Shown here piece by piece: positions 9,151 to 17,370 of a stretch of 64,000 nucleotides of DNA. The notes below the pieces were generated by a model. That model was given only the letters and a program-made list of their open reading frames with translations, did not search any database and was not told the origin of the DNA. Numbering within the stretch: position 1 is the stretch's first letter; every line of letters begins with the position of its first letter. The stretch comes from DASUHT01 sp038230835 (GTDB taxonomy: Bacteria > Actinomycetota > Thermoleophilia > Gaiellales > JAICJC01), in NCBI GenBank assembly GCA_038230835.1, contig JBBRMM010000001.1, forward strand, positions 1 through 64,000, given 5' to 3'. The position numbers and the translations under genes were made by a program.

Positions 9151-9480
9151 CGGCGGCTCGCACCATACCCGCTTGGGCCGTGTTGCCCTTCTTGTAGTCC
9201 TTCGTGAACGTCGCCTGTAACCACGCACGGCCGCCGCCTGCTGCTCGGTGATGATCCGGGTATGGCTCTTGAGGGCAGCGATCACGGCGGCCCACCCTGC
9301 CTGCCCACGCGGCGGCTGGCCCAACGCCAGCATCTTTTCCAGCCAGGTCGTGAAGATGGTCACCCCAAACATCTCATAACGGCCGATCCCGGGCAGCTTG
9401 GAGGCGTCGGGCCGAGTCGGATTGAACGCTGGGTATGGGAAGGCAGGCTGGGCCCGCTTCGCGGCAGCGCGCTCTCGCAT
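9107..9480 (-). pseudogene. Hypothetical phage-like protein, frameshifted
   Basis: The N-terminal part, from ATG 9480, reads naturally (RYEMFGVTIFTTWLEKMLALG, then SHTRIITEQQAAA). After about 9225 that frame becomes arginine-rich noise, while the neighbouring frame continues with protein-like sequence (LQATFTKDYKKGNTAQAGMV) to a TAG at 9107. A single base change in length would restore one protein of about 120 residues. No family is recognised. It belongs to the same minus-strand run of small ORFs as the genes downstream. Confidence 0.4.
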
Positions 9481-9686
9481 ACCGCGATGGCGTCGAGATC
9501 CCGCCCGAGCAGCGAAACGCGCTGGGCGAGGACGTCGCAAAGATGCTCGACTGGCTCGACCAGGCCGGCTACAGCGTCGATATCGAGGCTCAGCGGCGCG
9601 AGTATCCCGAGATCGACTGGCACAGATACGCGGAATGGGCGAAGGCCCGGGACTGGAGCGCCATCAACGAGCCCATCCAGCACTAA
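9435..9686 (+). CDS. Hypothetical small acidic protein
   Basis: An 83-residue frame whose C-terminal two thirds look like real protein: IPPEQRNALGEDVAKMLDWL, then GYSVDIEAQRREYPEIDWHRY and AEWAKARDWSAINEP, rich in W, Y, D and E and unlike chance frames in GC-rich DNA. The N-terminus overlaps the start of the minus-strand frameshifted ORF, so the true start is uncertain. No family is recognised. Confidence 0.35.
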   Translation: MGRQAGPASRQRALAYRDGVEIPPEQRNALGEDVAKMLDWLDQAGYSVDIEAQRREYPEIDWHRYAEWAKARDWSAINEPIQH

Positions 9687-9852
9687 TCGTCGACCCGACA
9701 CCTACCGCCGCTGCCAGGCAAATCCATCGAGCCCTCCCGGATCGCTGCCTTCGACAGCGCGATGGGGTGCGATCAGCCGCTCGAGGCGAGCACGTGGATG
9801 CTGTGATGCGAAACCCCCTGAACCATTCGGTTGAACAGCGCGAACGCACTGA

Positions 9853-10095
9853 GTGATGCACGACGCGAGCCCCCAGTCGCTGTTCACCGCTGTTGAGCTT
9901 TACCGCACACAGGTGTTCTTGAGGCTCGGCTACACCCTGAAAGTGGCTGAGGCGATGGGGCGGCAGCCATCGTGGGTGATCGAACTCGAGACCGTAAGGC
10001 GCATGCACCGAAACGGCGCGTCCCTCAACCAGATCCTGACCCTTGTATGGCCAGACACCGAGGACATCCCATGCCCAGCGCAGCCAAAGTCGTGA
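9853..10095 (+). CDS. Hypothetical small protein
   Basis: An 80-residue frame with balanced composition and two helical stretches (SLFTAVELYRTQVFLRLGYT; SWVIELETVRRMHRNGASL). The second has the flavour of a short DNA-binding or scaffold helix pair. The start (GTG 9853 or ATG 9856) is unsupported by a strong ribosome site. It lies in the accessory zone; function unknown. Confidence 0.4.
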   Translation: MMHDASPQSLFTAVELYRTQVFLRLGYTLKVAEAMGRQPSWVIELETVRRMHRNGASLNQILTLVWPDTEDIPCPAQPKS

Positions 10096-10214
10096 TGAGC
10101 ATCGCGCCGGGTAGCCCCGTCGCTGCCTCGCCAAAGGATCGCATGTCCGACTCGGTTTGCACCCGACTGCTTCGAGGAGCGCGGCGGCTTACGGAGGAGC
10201 GCAGAACACGCTAG
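10071..10214 (+). CDS. Possible small basic protein
   Basis: A 47-codon frame beginning at ATG 10071 with GAGGA six bases upstream and overlapping the end of the preceding ORF. The peptide is serine/arginine-rich (VVMSIAPGSPVAASPKDRM) and has no recognisable domain. It is kept only because of the ribosome site and the overlap typical of compact phage-like regions. Confidence 0.25.
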   Translation: MPSAAKVVMSIAPGSPVAASPKDRMSDSVCTRLLRGARRLTEERRTR

Positions 10215-10217
10215 CGC

Positions 10218-10529
10218 GTGGGTGGGTCAGGGAACTCCGCATTAGCCTTTTGGTGTGCCCGGCCTCCCGGGGCGGGTCGCTGCCCGGTCGCGAGCGGCGC
10301 ACTGACCGAGCCACAGGCCAGAGCGGTCATCGCCGAGCTGCGGTTGACGATGCCTGCCGATGTGCCTGGTGAGGTCCCGCCCGCGGGGTCGGTGCCTGAG
10401 CGCATCGACGATTGCTGGCTGCGAGATTGGGTCAACTTCGGGATGGTCGCATTCGCGGGTTACTTGACCAGCCATGCCGCGTTTGCCGCGTTCTGCGAGA
10501 GCCTCGAGGAACCGGCGAGCGGCGGATGA
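10218..10529 (+). CDS. Hypothetical small protein, phage-like context
   Basis: A 103-residue frame. The central and C-terminal parts look genuine (LTEPQARAVIAELRLTMPAD; DDCWLRDWVNFGMVAFAGYL; HAAFAAFCESLEE), while the first 25 residues may be non-coding, so a later start is possible. Its TGA overlaps the ATG of the next small ORF (ATGA at 10526-10529), supporting translation of both. No family recognised. Confidence 0.4.
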   Translation: MGGSGNSALAFWCARPPGAGRCPVASGALTEPQARAVIAELRLTMPADVPGEVPPAGSVPERIDDCWLRDWVNFGMVAFAGYLTSHAAFAAFCESLEEPASGG

Positions 10530-10651
10530 GCGGTGTTCGTACCGAGCATGATCTGCGTGCGCAGTTGCGAGCCTCTTTGGCGAAGTGCGAGCGGTATGAG
10601 CGGGGCCTGCGCGAAGCACACCGCTACGCCGCTTCCCGAAATCTGCGGTGA
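10526..10651 (+). CDS. Hypothetical 41-residue charged helical protein
   Basis: Begins at an ATG that overlaps the previous stop in an ATGA junction. The peptide is one charged amphipathic helix (HDLRAQLRASLAKCERYERG, then LREAHRYAASR), which resembles short phage or restriction-alleviation helices, but no family can be named. Coupling to the upstream ORF is the main support. Confidence 0.35.
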   Translation: MSGVRTEHDLRAQLRASLAKCERYERGLREAHRYAASRNLR

Positions 10652-10892
10652 CCGAGCCAAACGATGATGATTGACGCTGGGATCGCGGTGCGGCACCGGC
10701 TGGGAGGGGCGTGAACGTGTGCGGTGGCCGCAAGCACCTGTCGCAGTCCGTGTGGTCACGGTGCTGGTGACGGTCCCACCACCGCAGACCGTCACCACCC
10801 CGCCACAGACCGTCACAGTCGAATCAGATCGCTCCTGTCCATCTGGCCGTAGCGTGGACTGGCAGAGAGCAGGGCCGTGGATCAGCGAGATT

Positions 10893-11228
10893 GGGCTCGA
10901 GCTGGGGATGCGCGGCGTGCGCGCGATTGTGGTCTGCTGCTTGGAGGGCGGTTCGCGCTTCCTGGGCGAGGGGGCGCTGGGGACGTCGGTCGGCCACTGG
11001 CACGACGGGGCGCCGCCGCTCGTGACGGTGCGCCAGAAGGACGGCCGCGCACTGATGGCACGGTGCAGGGAGGCGCCCGTGCGGGTGACCGTGACGCTCG
11101 ACGTGGAGATCAGCCGCCGCGCGAATGGCCGAAATGTCTGCGGGGTGTTCGCACCGGAGCTGTCCGGCGCGCCCGTGGTGATGGGCGCGCACCACGACGG
11201 CTGGTTCTTCGGTGCGTTTGACAACGTG
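10893..11228 (+). pseudogene. M28-type metallopeptidase remnant
   Basis: Inside an open frame that starts at 10671, the part encoded here resembles the end of a PA-like insert and the beginning of an M28 zinc peptidase catalytic domain. The stretch PVVMGAHHDGWFFGAFDN matches the zinc-binding H-x-D and the GA-x-DN motifs of that family. Everything after the second metal-ligand region is missing: the frame soon becomes random and an insertion sequence begins near 11285. The upstream part (VTVPPPQTVTTPPQTVTV) is a different low-complexity sequence. It is therefore a truncated leftover, probably cut by the insertion or an associated deletion. Confidence 0.55.
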
Positions 11229-11284
11229 TGGGTGCCGGAAACTCGGTGGGGCGCTGAGTTGGTGGTGGGTGAGACGATCGGGGG

Positions 11285-12359
11285 ATGGTTGCCTCCATCG
11301 TCTACTGGGTTGTTCGGCGGCTGGTTGAGCTGCTGGTCGTCGGTTGTCGATCAGATGCCGAAACGCTGTTGAGGTCGTGGTCTTGCGGCATGAACTTGCG
11401 GTGCTTCGCCGGAGGTGGGGCGACCGCGCTTGAGCCTGGTTGACCGGATCCTGCTCGGCTCGCTGGCTCGACTACTCCCGCGGGATCGCTGGGAGAGCGT
11501 GTTTGTGCGGCCAGAGACGATCCGCCGCTGGCATCGCGCGCTGGTCGCGCACCGCTGGACGTTCCGAGGTAGACCGGCCCGCGGCCGACCGGCCACCACT
11601 TCCACCGTCCGCGAGCTGGTTGTGCGGCTCGCGCGTGAGAATCCCGGATGGGGCTACCGGCGGATCCACGGCGAGCTCGCGCGCCTTGCGATCCCTATCG
11701 GGGCGAGCACTGTGTGGACGATCCTGAAACGCGCCGGCATCGACCCAGCACCGCGCCGTGCCTCGGAGAGCTGGCGGGCGTTTCTTCGAGTGCAGGCGTC
11801 TGGGATCATCGCGTGCGACTTCTTGACGGTCGATACCGTATTGCTGCGTCGCCTCTACGTCCTCGTGTTCGTCCACCTCGCGACTCGCAAGGCGTACCTG
11901 GCTGGCGTCACCGCCAACCCGACCGGTGCCTGGACAACCCAGCAGGCGCGCAACCACGTCGACACGTTCACGGAGCCAAGCGACGCGCCAATCCGGTTTC
12001 TGATCCGCGACCGCGACACGAAGTTCACGACCAGCTTCGACCAGGTCTTCCAAAGCGAAGGTATCCAGATCATCCGAACGCCCGCCCGGGCGCCGAGAGC
12101 CAACGCGTTCGCGGAACGGCTCGTCGGCACCATCCGCCGCGAGTGCCTCGACCGGCTCCTGATCGTCAACCGCCGCCACCTCGAACACGTCCTTCGCACC
12201 TACATCGACCACTACAACACCCACCGCCCACACCGATCGCTCGACCAGCGCCCGCCCGCTCTACCAAGCGCCATCCCACGACCACCACGCAACCCGGCCA
12301 ACGTCCACCGCCGCGATCGCCTCGGCGGCCTCATCCACGAATACGAAACCGCCGCATGA
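11285..12359 (+). mobile_element. Insertion sequence of the IS3/IS481 integrase group, decayed at its 5' end
   Basis: The element spans the start of the broken transposase N-terminus to its stop. The conserved N-terminal peptide of this transposase group is spread over three frames: IVYWVVRRLVELLVV from ATG 11285, then EVVVLRHELAVLRR from about 11371, then the long frame from 11415. Terminal inverted repeats were not identified, so the outer limits are those of the coding sequence only. It lies directly after the M28 peptidase remnant. Confidence 0.7.
11415..12359 (+). pseudogene. IS transposase, catalytic part intact, N-terminus frameshifted
   Basis: A 314-residue frame from GTG 11415. It includes a helix-turn-helix piece (RPETIRRWHRALVAHRW), an HTH_21-like region (GWGYRRIHGELARL) and the rve domain with acidic residues in IIACDFLTVDTV, LIRDRDTKF and NAFAERLVGTIRRE. 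It ends with YNTHRPHRSLDQRPP. Full-length relatives carry about 45 more residues at the N-terminus; these are present upstream but in two other frames, so at least two single-base length changes have occurred. A shortened protein could still be made, but transposition is doubtful. Confidence 0.8.
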
Positions 12360-12697
12360 AAGCCCAGATCAGGTTACCGGCACCCACACGCGCCCGCCCC
12401 TCGACTTCTGCCAAGGGATTGGGGATGATAGACCTCAACGGGCGAGGTTCTAGTCCGTTCGGGGATACCTAGATTTGAGTCTAGGACAGGGATAGAAGCC
12501 CTCTAACGGACTCGAATCGTTGACCCCTTCCTTACCGTCGCCCGAACCGGCGCTGCCGCCCAGTGCGGCACGGTGCCAGGAACCGCTTGTTTATACGGGT
12601 TGTCGAGCATCACCGAATAGCGTACGGCCTGTTCAAGCCACCGAAAAATCTCGCTGGCTGGTCAGAAACGGGGCACTGGCGGGCCCGGCCCAGGCCT
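12360..12697. other. Non-coding junction between the insertion sequence and the cyclase gene
   Basis: It holds the left copy of the tRNA-Thr 3'-end repeat (listed separately at 12495-12536) and otherwise no convincing gene. Short frames here are unlike known proteins. Confidence 0.5.
12495..12536 (-). repeat. tRNA-Thr(GGT) 3'-end fragment, left copy (att-like)
   Basis: Read on the minus strand, this 42-base segment runs from the GGT anticodon through the variable region, the T arm (loop TTCGAGT) and the acceptor 3' strand AGAGGGC, plus a few flanking bases. It matches the right copy at 16227-16268 at 40 of 42 positions, in the same orientation. One of the two differences breaks the last T-stem pair, so this copy cannot be a functional tRNA, and there is no 5' half. 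3' ends of tRNA genes are classic integration sites of tyrosine-recombinase elements. Confidence 0.75.
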
Positions 12698-15600
12698 TCA
12701 GGAACTAAGCGCGACGGCTTGTTCGAGGAGGGTGTCTGTCTCGGCCAGTGCGGGTGCCGCACCGAGTTGGTCGAAGATGCCTCGGGCGTTTCGGAGTACA
12801 GGTGCGGCTTCGCGGGGTCTTCCGAGGATGAGAAGGCAGCGGCCCTGGCCCTGGAGGGCGAAGGCGTGTTCGGGAACGACACCGAACTGCCGCCAGCGGG
12901 CGGTGGCGTCGGCATAGGCTTGGGCGGCGGCGTGGTAGTCGCCTTGGGCTTCGGCGAGGGCGGCGTTGGCCGCAACGAGCGCGTGCTCAACGTAGGGGGT
13001 GCGGGGTTCGAGGCGGCTGGTGAGGCGTGCGGCGAGGTCGCGGTCGCCGATCGCGAGGGCGGCGCGTACCATCGCGGGGAGGTAGCTCGTGTGCTGCGTC
13101 TTCTCGGACGCGCCGGGGGTCGAGGCGATTTCTGCGAGCAGCGCAGCTGCGCGATCGTTGTGTTGTCCGAGTGCGGCGTGAGTGAGCGCGGACGCCCCTA
13201 GGCCGTGGGCGATGGCCACCATGGACCCGGCCGTTCGAGAGGTGGTCTCGATCCAGTCGAGAAAGCCGGTCACCTGCGCCGCCTGCCCGCGGAGAGTGAG
13301 GATGCGCGCCTGTGCCGAGCGAGCCAGAAGGAGGTCGTATAGGTCCTCGTTCTCGACGCGATCGAGGGTGCGCGCGGCGACTTCGAGCGCCTCCTCGAGC
13401 TGACCTGTATCGATCAGCGGGTCGAGTGTGCTCGTGGTGTTTGCGTGGGCGATCTCGGTCAGCCCGCGGGGCTGCGCGAAGGCGATGCCTGCATGCATGG
13501 CTTCCAGCGCTTGGACGGGGCCCTCGAGTGTCCACAGCGCGATTCCGAGGTTGTTGTAGAGCAGCGCTGCTTCGCGTCCCTGCCCGGCCTGCGTCGCAAG
13601 CCTAATCGCCTCGCGCATCGCTTCGAGTCCACTGCTGTCTCCGAGTTCGGCGCGTGCGAGACCGAGGTAGCCGAGGGCGCGCGCGGAGCGCTCTAGGCCG
13701 AGCTGCTCGCCGAGGGCGAGGCTTTGCTCAGCCAGGCGAATCGCTTCTTGTGATCTTCCCTGGAGCGCCTCCACGCGAGCGAGTTCCGTGAGCGCCGTAA
13801 CGAACTCCGGGCCAGGCGCAAGCGGCTCCAATAGCGCCATTGCCTCGGCGGGTAATTCGCGCCACCGAGGATCGCCGCGGTTGAGCAGCACGTTGGCGAG
13901 CGTGGCCATCGTGTGGGCGGCGGCGACCACATCGCCTCGTACGCGGAAGGCTCGGGTCGCCTCGTCCAATACCTCGGTCGCTTCGTTGTTGCGGGCGGCT
14001 TGGAAGGCGGCCTCGCCGAAACGGGCAAGCGCGTCGGGGCGGCCTGGATGGCCGGGAGGGGTAAGGGCAAGCGCCCGTTCGAAGCTGACAAAAGCGGCGG
14101 TGGTGTCGAGGCCGAGCGCGCGCTCTCCGGCGAGGGTGAGGAACCGCCGCGCCGGAGCTTCCAGGTCGGCGGCCTGCTCGGGTTGTGCGGAGGCGCGGGC
14201 GAGTTCAAGCGCGGTTGCGTAGTGGTAGGCCAGCACATCGGCCAGGTCTTCCACTCGATCCGGAGCTTTCGATTCGATCCACGCTGCGGCGGCGACATGA
14301 CGCGCCGCGCGCGCCGCCCTCGGGAGTTGAGCGTAGGCGACGTCTCGGGTGAGAATGTGCCAGAACGCATACTCCGCCTCACCGTGGATCGACGAGTGGC
14401 GAGCGGGGCGGACGAGTTCGTTGCGCGACAACTCGTGCAACACGTCTACCACCTCGTCGAGCTTGCGCTCTCCGATCTGGGCGACGGCGCCCGCCCAGAA
14501 CACCTTGCCGATCACCGCCGCATCCGCCAGCAACGATTTCGCGTCGGGGGCGAGCGTGTCCAACCGGGCCGCGATCAGGGCTCTGACTGAGTCGGGGAAG
14601 GGCACCTCTGCTCCCTCGCGCAGCTCCCAGCTCGACCCCGTGCTCACCAGCAGGTCTTTGTCCTTGAGCAGGCGCACGAACTCTTCTGCGTAGAGCGGGT
14701 TTCCCCCGGAGCGGTCGAGGATCGGTTGTTGCAGATCGGCGGGGATCACACTCGTATCCAAGAGCGCCGACACGAGGCGCGCGGTCTCTTTCTGGGAGAG
14801 GGGTGTCAGGTTGATGCGGTTGGCGTTGTGCAGGCCCGCGGCATAGTCAGAATGCTGCTGGTACAACTCCGGTCGCGCTGTGCCCACGATCATGAGAGGG
14901 ACGCCCTCAGCCCGATCCGCGAGGTGTTCCAAGAACGAGAGCAGCGCGTCGTCTGCCCAGTGCAGGTCTTCGAATACCAGCACGGTCGGGTCTTGCTCAG
15001 CGAGGTGCTCCAGGAACCTGCGCCACGCCGTGAACAACTCCTCGCGCTCCGCCCGGGAGGACACCTCGATCCCTAGGAGCGGCAAAAGGCGTTGGCGAAA
15101 CCAGGCTTGCTCGTCCCCTTCGGGCAGGACGACGTCGAGCTTCGCGGTTGCCGTCTTGGGATCGTCGGATTCGAGGATGCCCGCGTGGGCCTTCACGATC
15201 TCGCCCAGCGCCCAGAAGGTGATCCCTTCCCCATACGGCAAACACCGACCCTGCCGCCACGTCACAAGCTCCGCTCGCTGGTCGATGTACCCGAACAACT
15301 CGGCCACGATCCGACTCTTGCCCAGGCCCGGCTCCCCCACCACCGACACCAACTGCACCGACTCCGACGCCACCGTCTTGTCGAAGATGCCCTTCAACAG
15401 GGCCAGGTCGATCTCCCGACCCACAAATGGCGAGGAGTGCGTCCGCGTCAGATCCGTGCCAAACCGTGCTCTGGGCGCGGTCGGCTGGAATACACGCACC
15501 GCGTCGGCCTTCCCCTTCAAACTGGCCGATTCGAGTTCCTCGTAGTCGAATACGACCTTGGTCGCCTCATACGTCGCCTGGCCAACGGCGACGCCCATCA

Positions 15601-16114
15601 CCGGCGCCACCCCCTCGAGGCGCGACGCCGTGTTGATCGCATCACCCCTCACAAATCCCTCACCCGATCCCGGCGCGACCCCTAACCGCACCAACACCTC
15701 GCCGGTATTGATCCCCACTCGAAGCCGCAACGGCTCACCACCGACTGCTTCGAGTTCTTCTGCTGCCTCGACGATGCGAAGCGCCGCCCGCACCGCCCGC
15801 TCCGGATCGTCCTCATGCGCCGCGGGCACCCCGAAGACGCCTACCACCGCATCGCCGATGAACTTCTCGACAACCCCGCCATGCCCCTCGATCTGCGCCC
15901 TAGCCATCCGCGAATACGCCGCCAGCATCACGTTCACGTCCTCCGGATCCGCCGACTCCGACACCGCCGTGAACCCCACCAAGTCACAAAACAACGCCGT
16001 CACCACCCGACGCTCCTCCACCACCTCGCGTCGGGGCGCGACCAGCGGCGCGCCGCACTCAGGGCAGAACTTCACGCCCTCTGACTCGTGATCGCATTGC
16101 GCGCAGATCGGCAT
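12698..16114 (-). CDS. Adenylate/guanylate cyclase domain protein fused to AAA ATPase and TPR-like repeats
   Basis: A 1138-residue signalling ATPase. It opens with a zinc ribbon (CAQCDHESEGVKFCPECGAP). The class III cyclase domain (about 35-215) has both metal-binding aspartates, in FCDLVGFTA and FIGDAVVGVFG, and the DAINTASRLE segment. An AAA/STAND-type ATPase domain follows (about 230-600) with Walker A GEPGLGKS and Walker B VLVFEDLHWAD. The C-terminal half is a long helical repeat region of TPR type. Such proteins are abundant in actinobacteria; many bind nucleotides, and their cyclase activity often needs testing. It is the only gene between the two tRNA-Thr fragments, which suggests that it arrived as a passenger. 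Confidence 0.92.
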   Translation of the reverse strand: MPICAQCDHESEGVKFCPECGAPLVAPRREVVEERRVVTALFCDLVGFTAVSESADPEDVNVMLAAYSRMARAQIEGHGGVVEKFIGDAVVGVFGVPAAHEDDPERAVRAALRIVEAAEELEAVGGEPLRLRVGINTGEVLVRLGVAPGSGEGFVRGDAINTASRLEGVAPVMGVAVGQATYEATKVVFDYEELESASLKGKADAVRVFQPTAPRARFGTDLTRTHSSPFVGREIDLALLKGIFDKTVASESVQLVSVVGEPGLGKSRIVAELFGYIDQRAELVTWRQGRCLPYGEGITFWALGEIVKAHAGILESDDPKTATAKLDVVLPEGDEQAWFRQRLLPLLGIEVSSRAEREELFTAWRRFLEHLAEQDPTVLVFEDLHWADDALLSFLEHLADRAEGVPLMIVGTARPELYQQHSDYAAGLHNANRINLTPLSQKETARLVSALLDTSVIPADLQQPILDRSGGNPLYAEEFVRLLKDKDLLVSTGSSWELREGAEVPFPDSVRALIAARLDTLAPDAKSLLADAAVIGKVFWAGAVAQIGERKLDEVVDVLHELSRNELVRPARHSSIHGEAEYAFWHILTRDVAYAQLPRAARAARHVAAAAWIESKAPDRVEDLADVLAYHYATALELARASAQPEQAADLEAPARRFLTLAGERALGLDTTAAFVSFERALALTPPGHPGRPDALARFGEAAFQAARNNEATEVLDEATRAFRVRGDVVAAAHTMATLANVLLNRGDPRWRELPAEAMALLEPLAPGPEFVTALTELARVEALQGRSQEAIRLAEQSLALGEQLGLERSARALGYLGLARAELGDSSGLEAMREAIRLATQAGQGREAALLYNNLGIALWTLEGPVQALEAMHAGIAFAQPRGLTEIAHANTTSTLDPLIDTGQLEEALEVAARTLDRVENEDLYDLLLARSAQARILTLRGQAAQVTGFLDWIETTSRTAGSMVAIAHGLGASALTHAALGQHNDRAAALLAEIASTPGASEKTQHTSYLPAMVRAALAIGDRDLAARLTSRLEPRTPYVEHALVAANAALAEAQGDYHAAAQAYADATARWRQFGVVPEHAFALQGQGRCLLILGRPREAAPVLRNARGIFDQLGAAPALAETDTLLEQAVALSS

Positions 16115-16226
16115 CAGCCGAGTCTACGACCCCAGCCAACACCTCGCGCGAACCACCGCTACCGATCCGCTACCACCTCTCTCGCGGATCGGGCCTTGAC
16201 ACGAGCGCAGGATGCACTCTAGAACC

Positions 16227-16281
16227 GAAGCCCTCTAACGGACTCGAACCGTTGACCCGTTCCTTACCATGGAAAGCACGG
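16227..16281 (-). repeat. tRNA-Thr(GGT) 3' portion, right copy (att-like)
   Basis: On the minus strand this reads as the anticodon arm (stem TTCC, loop ATGGTAA with anticodon GGT at 16268-16266), the variable loop, a perfect T arm (AACGG, TTCGAGT, CCGTT) and the acceptor strand AGAGGGC. The D arm and the 5' acceptor strand are absent upstream, so it is a 3' fragment and not a working tRNA. The first 42 bases are the direct repeat of 12495-12536. Integration at a tRNA gene leaves exactly such duplicated 3' ends. Confidence 0.75.
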
Positions 16282-16495
16282 GCCCTGACCACTTTCGGCG
16301 CCAGTAGCAGGAACAGCTAAACCATGACGTTTTTAGCGCCCAGACGGTCGACCCGCAGGCTGCCGAGCCTGCTCCGACCAAAGATTTGGACGCAAGTTGG
16401 ACGCAAAGCCTGCACCCCCTGGAGGAGGTTGCATCGAGCCTGCACCGCCGGTCTTGAAAACTGCGTCGGATCGCATGCCGGAGCGCGTGCTGTGT

Positions 16496-16706
16496 TCAGT
16501 CGGCTGGCGTCGGCGTGGGCGGGTAGATGTGGGCGTACTTGAAGAGCGAGTCGTCCTCGCCACAGATCTCGCCGAGCTTCGGCGAGCTTCCGTCGGACGT
16601 CGGCGTGATCCTCAGGAGTAGCCCCGTAGGGGATTCGCACCATCTGGCTGTCGCCCGGCTCGTACCCGGCCGGCCGGGTACCGGAGATGTGCTTGCGTGG
16701 CGTCAT
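16496..16706 (-). pseudogene. Possible small hypothetical ORF with one-base frameshift
   Basis: From ATG 16706 a natural-looking peptide begins (RPAGYEPGDSQMVRIPYGA, then PEDHADVRRKLAEARRDLW). Near 16565 the sense passes to another frame (GEDDSLFKYAHIYPP) ending in TGA at 16496. The distance from start to stop is one base more than a multiple of three. No family recognised. It may be a decayed gene left at the island edge. Confidence 0.3.
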
Positions 16707-17040
16707 CGAGTTACAGCGTACTCCCCGAGCGAGCGCACGCCGGCCAGCCAAGGCGAGGTTGCGCGTCTTTCTGCCAGCGCAGGCCGCCGAAACCTCGACC
16801 ACCGTGCGACGGCAGGCCACCGACCGAGCGTCCAGATTGCCAAGGAACTGTCGGCGACCACTCCGTTCATCCTCGAGGCGGCTGGGGCTGTGGGCGGCGT
16901 GGCGGGGGGTCGATCCAACGACCGTCCCGCCACCAAGGACGCATCGGCGACCTCCACCACCACAGAACGGGCGCCTGAGCACCACACGTGATGTGGTCGC
17001 TGTCACGCGATACCGCTTCCCAGCGTGGAGCGAGTCGTCA

Positions 17041-17351
17041 GCCGGGGTGCAGAAGCCGCACTGCAGCCCGTGTGTCTCCATGAACCCTTGCTGAACCGGG
17101 TCGAGCACGCCGTCCCGCTCGAGACCTTCGATGGTGGTCACCTCGTGTCCCTCGGCCATCGCGGCGAGCACCGTGCAGCTCTTGACGGGCTCGCCGTCCA
17201 GGAGCACGCAGCAGGCGCCGCAGTTGGACGTGTCGCAGCCCCAGTGCGTCCCGGTCAGGGCGAGGGTGTCTCGCAGGAAGTGGACGAGCAGGGTGCGCGG
17301 CTCGGCCTCCGCGCTCATCGGTTCGCCGTTGACGGTCAGCTCGATCTGCAC
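17041..17351 (-). pseudogene. CoxS-like [2Fe-2S] subunit of a molybdenum hydroxylase, 3'-truncated
   Basis: The gene starts at GTG 17351-17349 after GAGGAGGG and lies 19 bases downstream of the FAD subunit. The plant-type ferredoxin domain is complete (GCDTSNCGACCVLLDGEPV, then SCTVLA). The helical second domain stops at LQCGFCTP, exactly where the first cysteine pair of the second cluster should be followed by G-M and a C-R-C-T motif. After the cut the frame runs on into unrelated DNA. Without the second cluster, electrons cannot pass from the molybdenum site to FAD, so the protein should not work. The large catalytic subunit that normally follows is missing. Confidence 0.85.
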
Positions 17352-17370
17352 GACTCGATCCCTCCTCGTT

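Larger units (their letters stand above)
16115..17040. other. Junction region: tRNA-Thr remnant and fragments, otherwise no gene
   Basis: Between the start of the cyclase gene and the cut end of the iron-sulphur subunit there is no complete gene. It contains the right tRNA-Thr fragment (16227-16281) and a possible frameshifted small ORF (16496-16706). A 12-base sequence (GAGCGAGTCGTC) occurs at both 16544-16555 and 17028-17039, the second copy lying right at the cut of the iron-sulphur gene. A 418-codon frame runs through most of this stretch, but only its first part is real protein. Confidence 0.5.

Noticed and set aside
10740..10830. CRISPR-like short repeats (CAGACCGTCAC occurring twice)
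   Set aside because: Only two close copies, encoding a P/T/V-rich peptide; no array spacing and no cas genes in the window.
16227..16320. Complete tRNA-Thr gene on the minus strand
   Set aside because: Anticodon arm, T arm and 3' acceptor strand are present, but upstream there is no D arm and no strand complementary to AGAGGGC.
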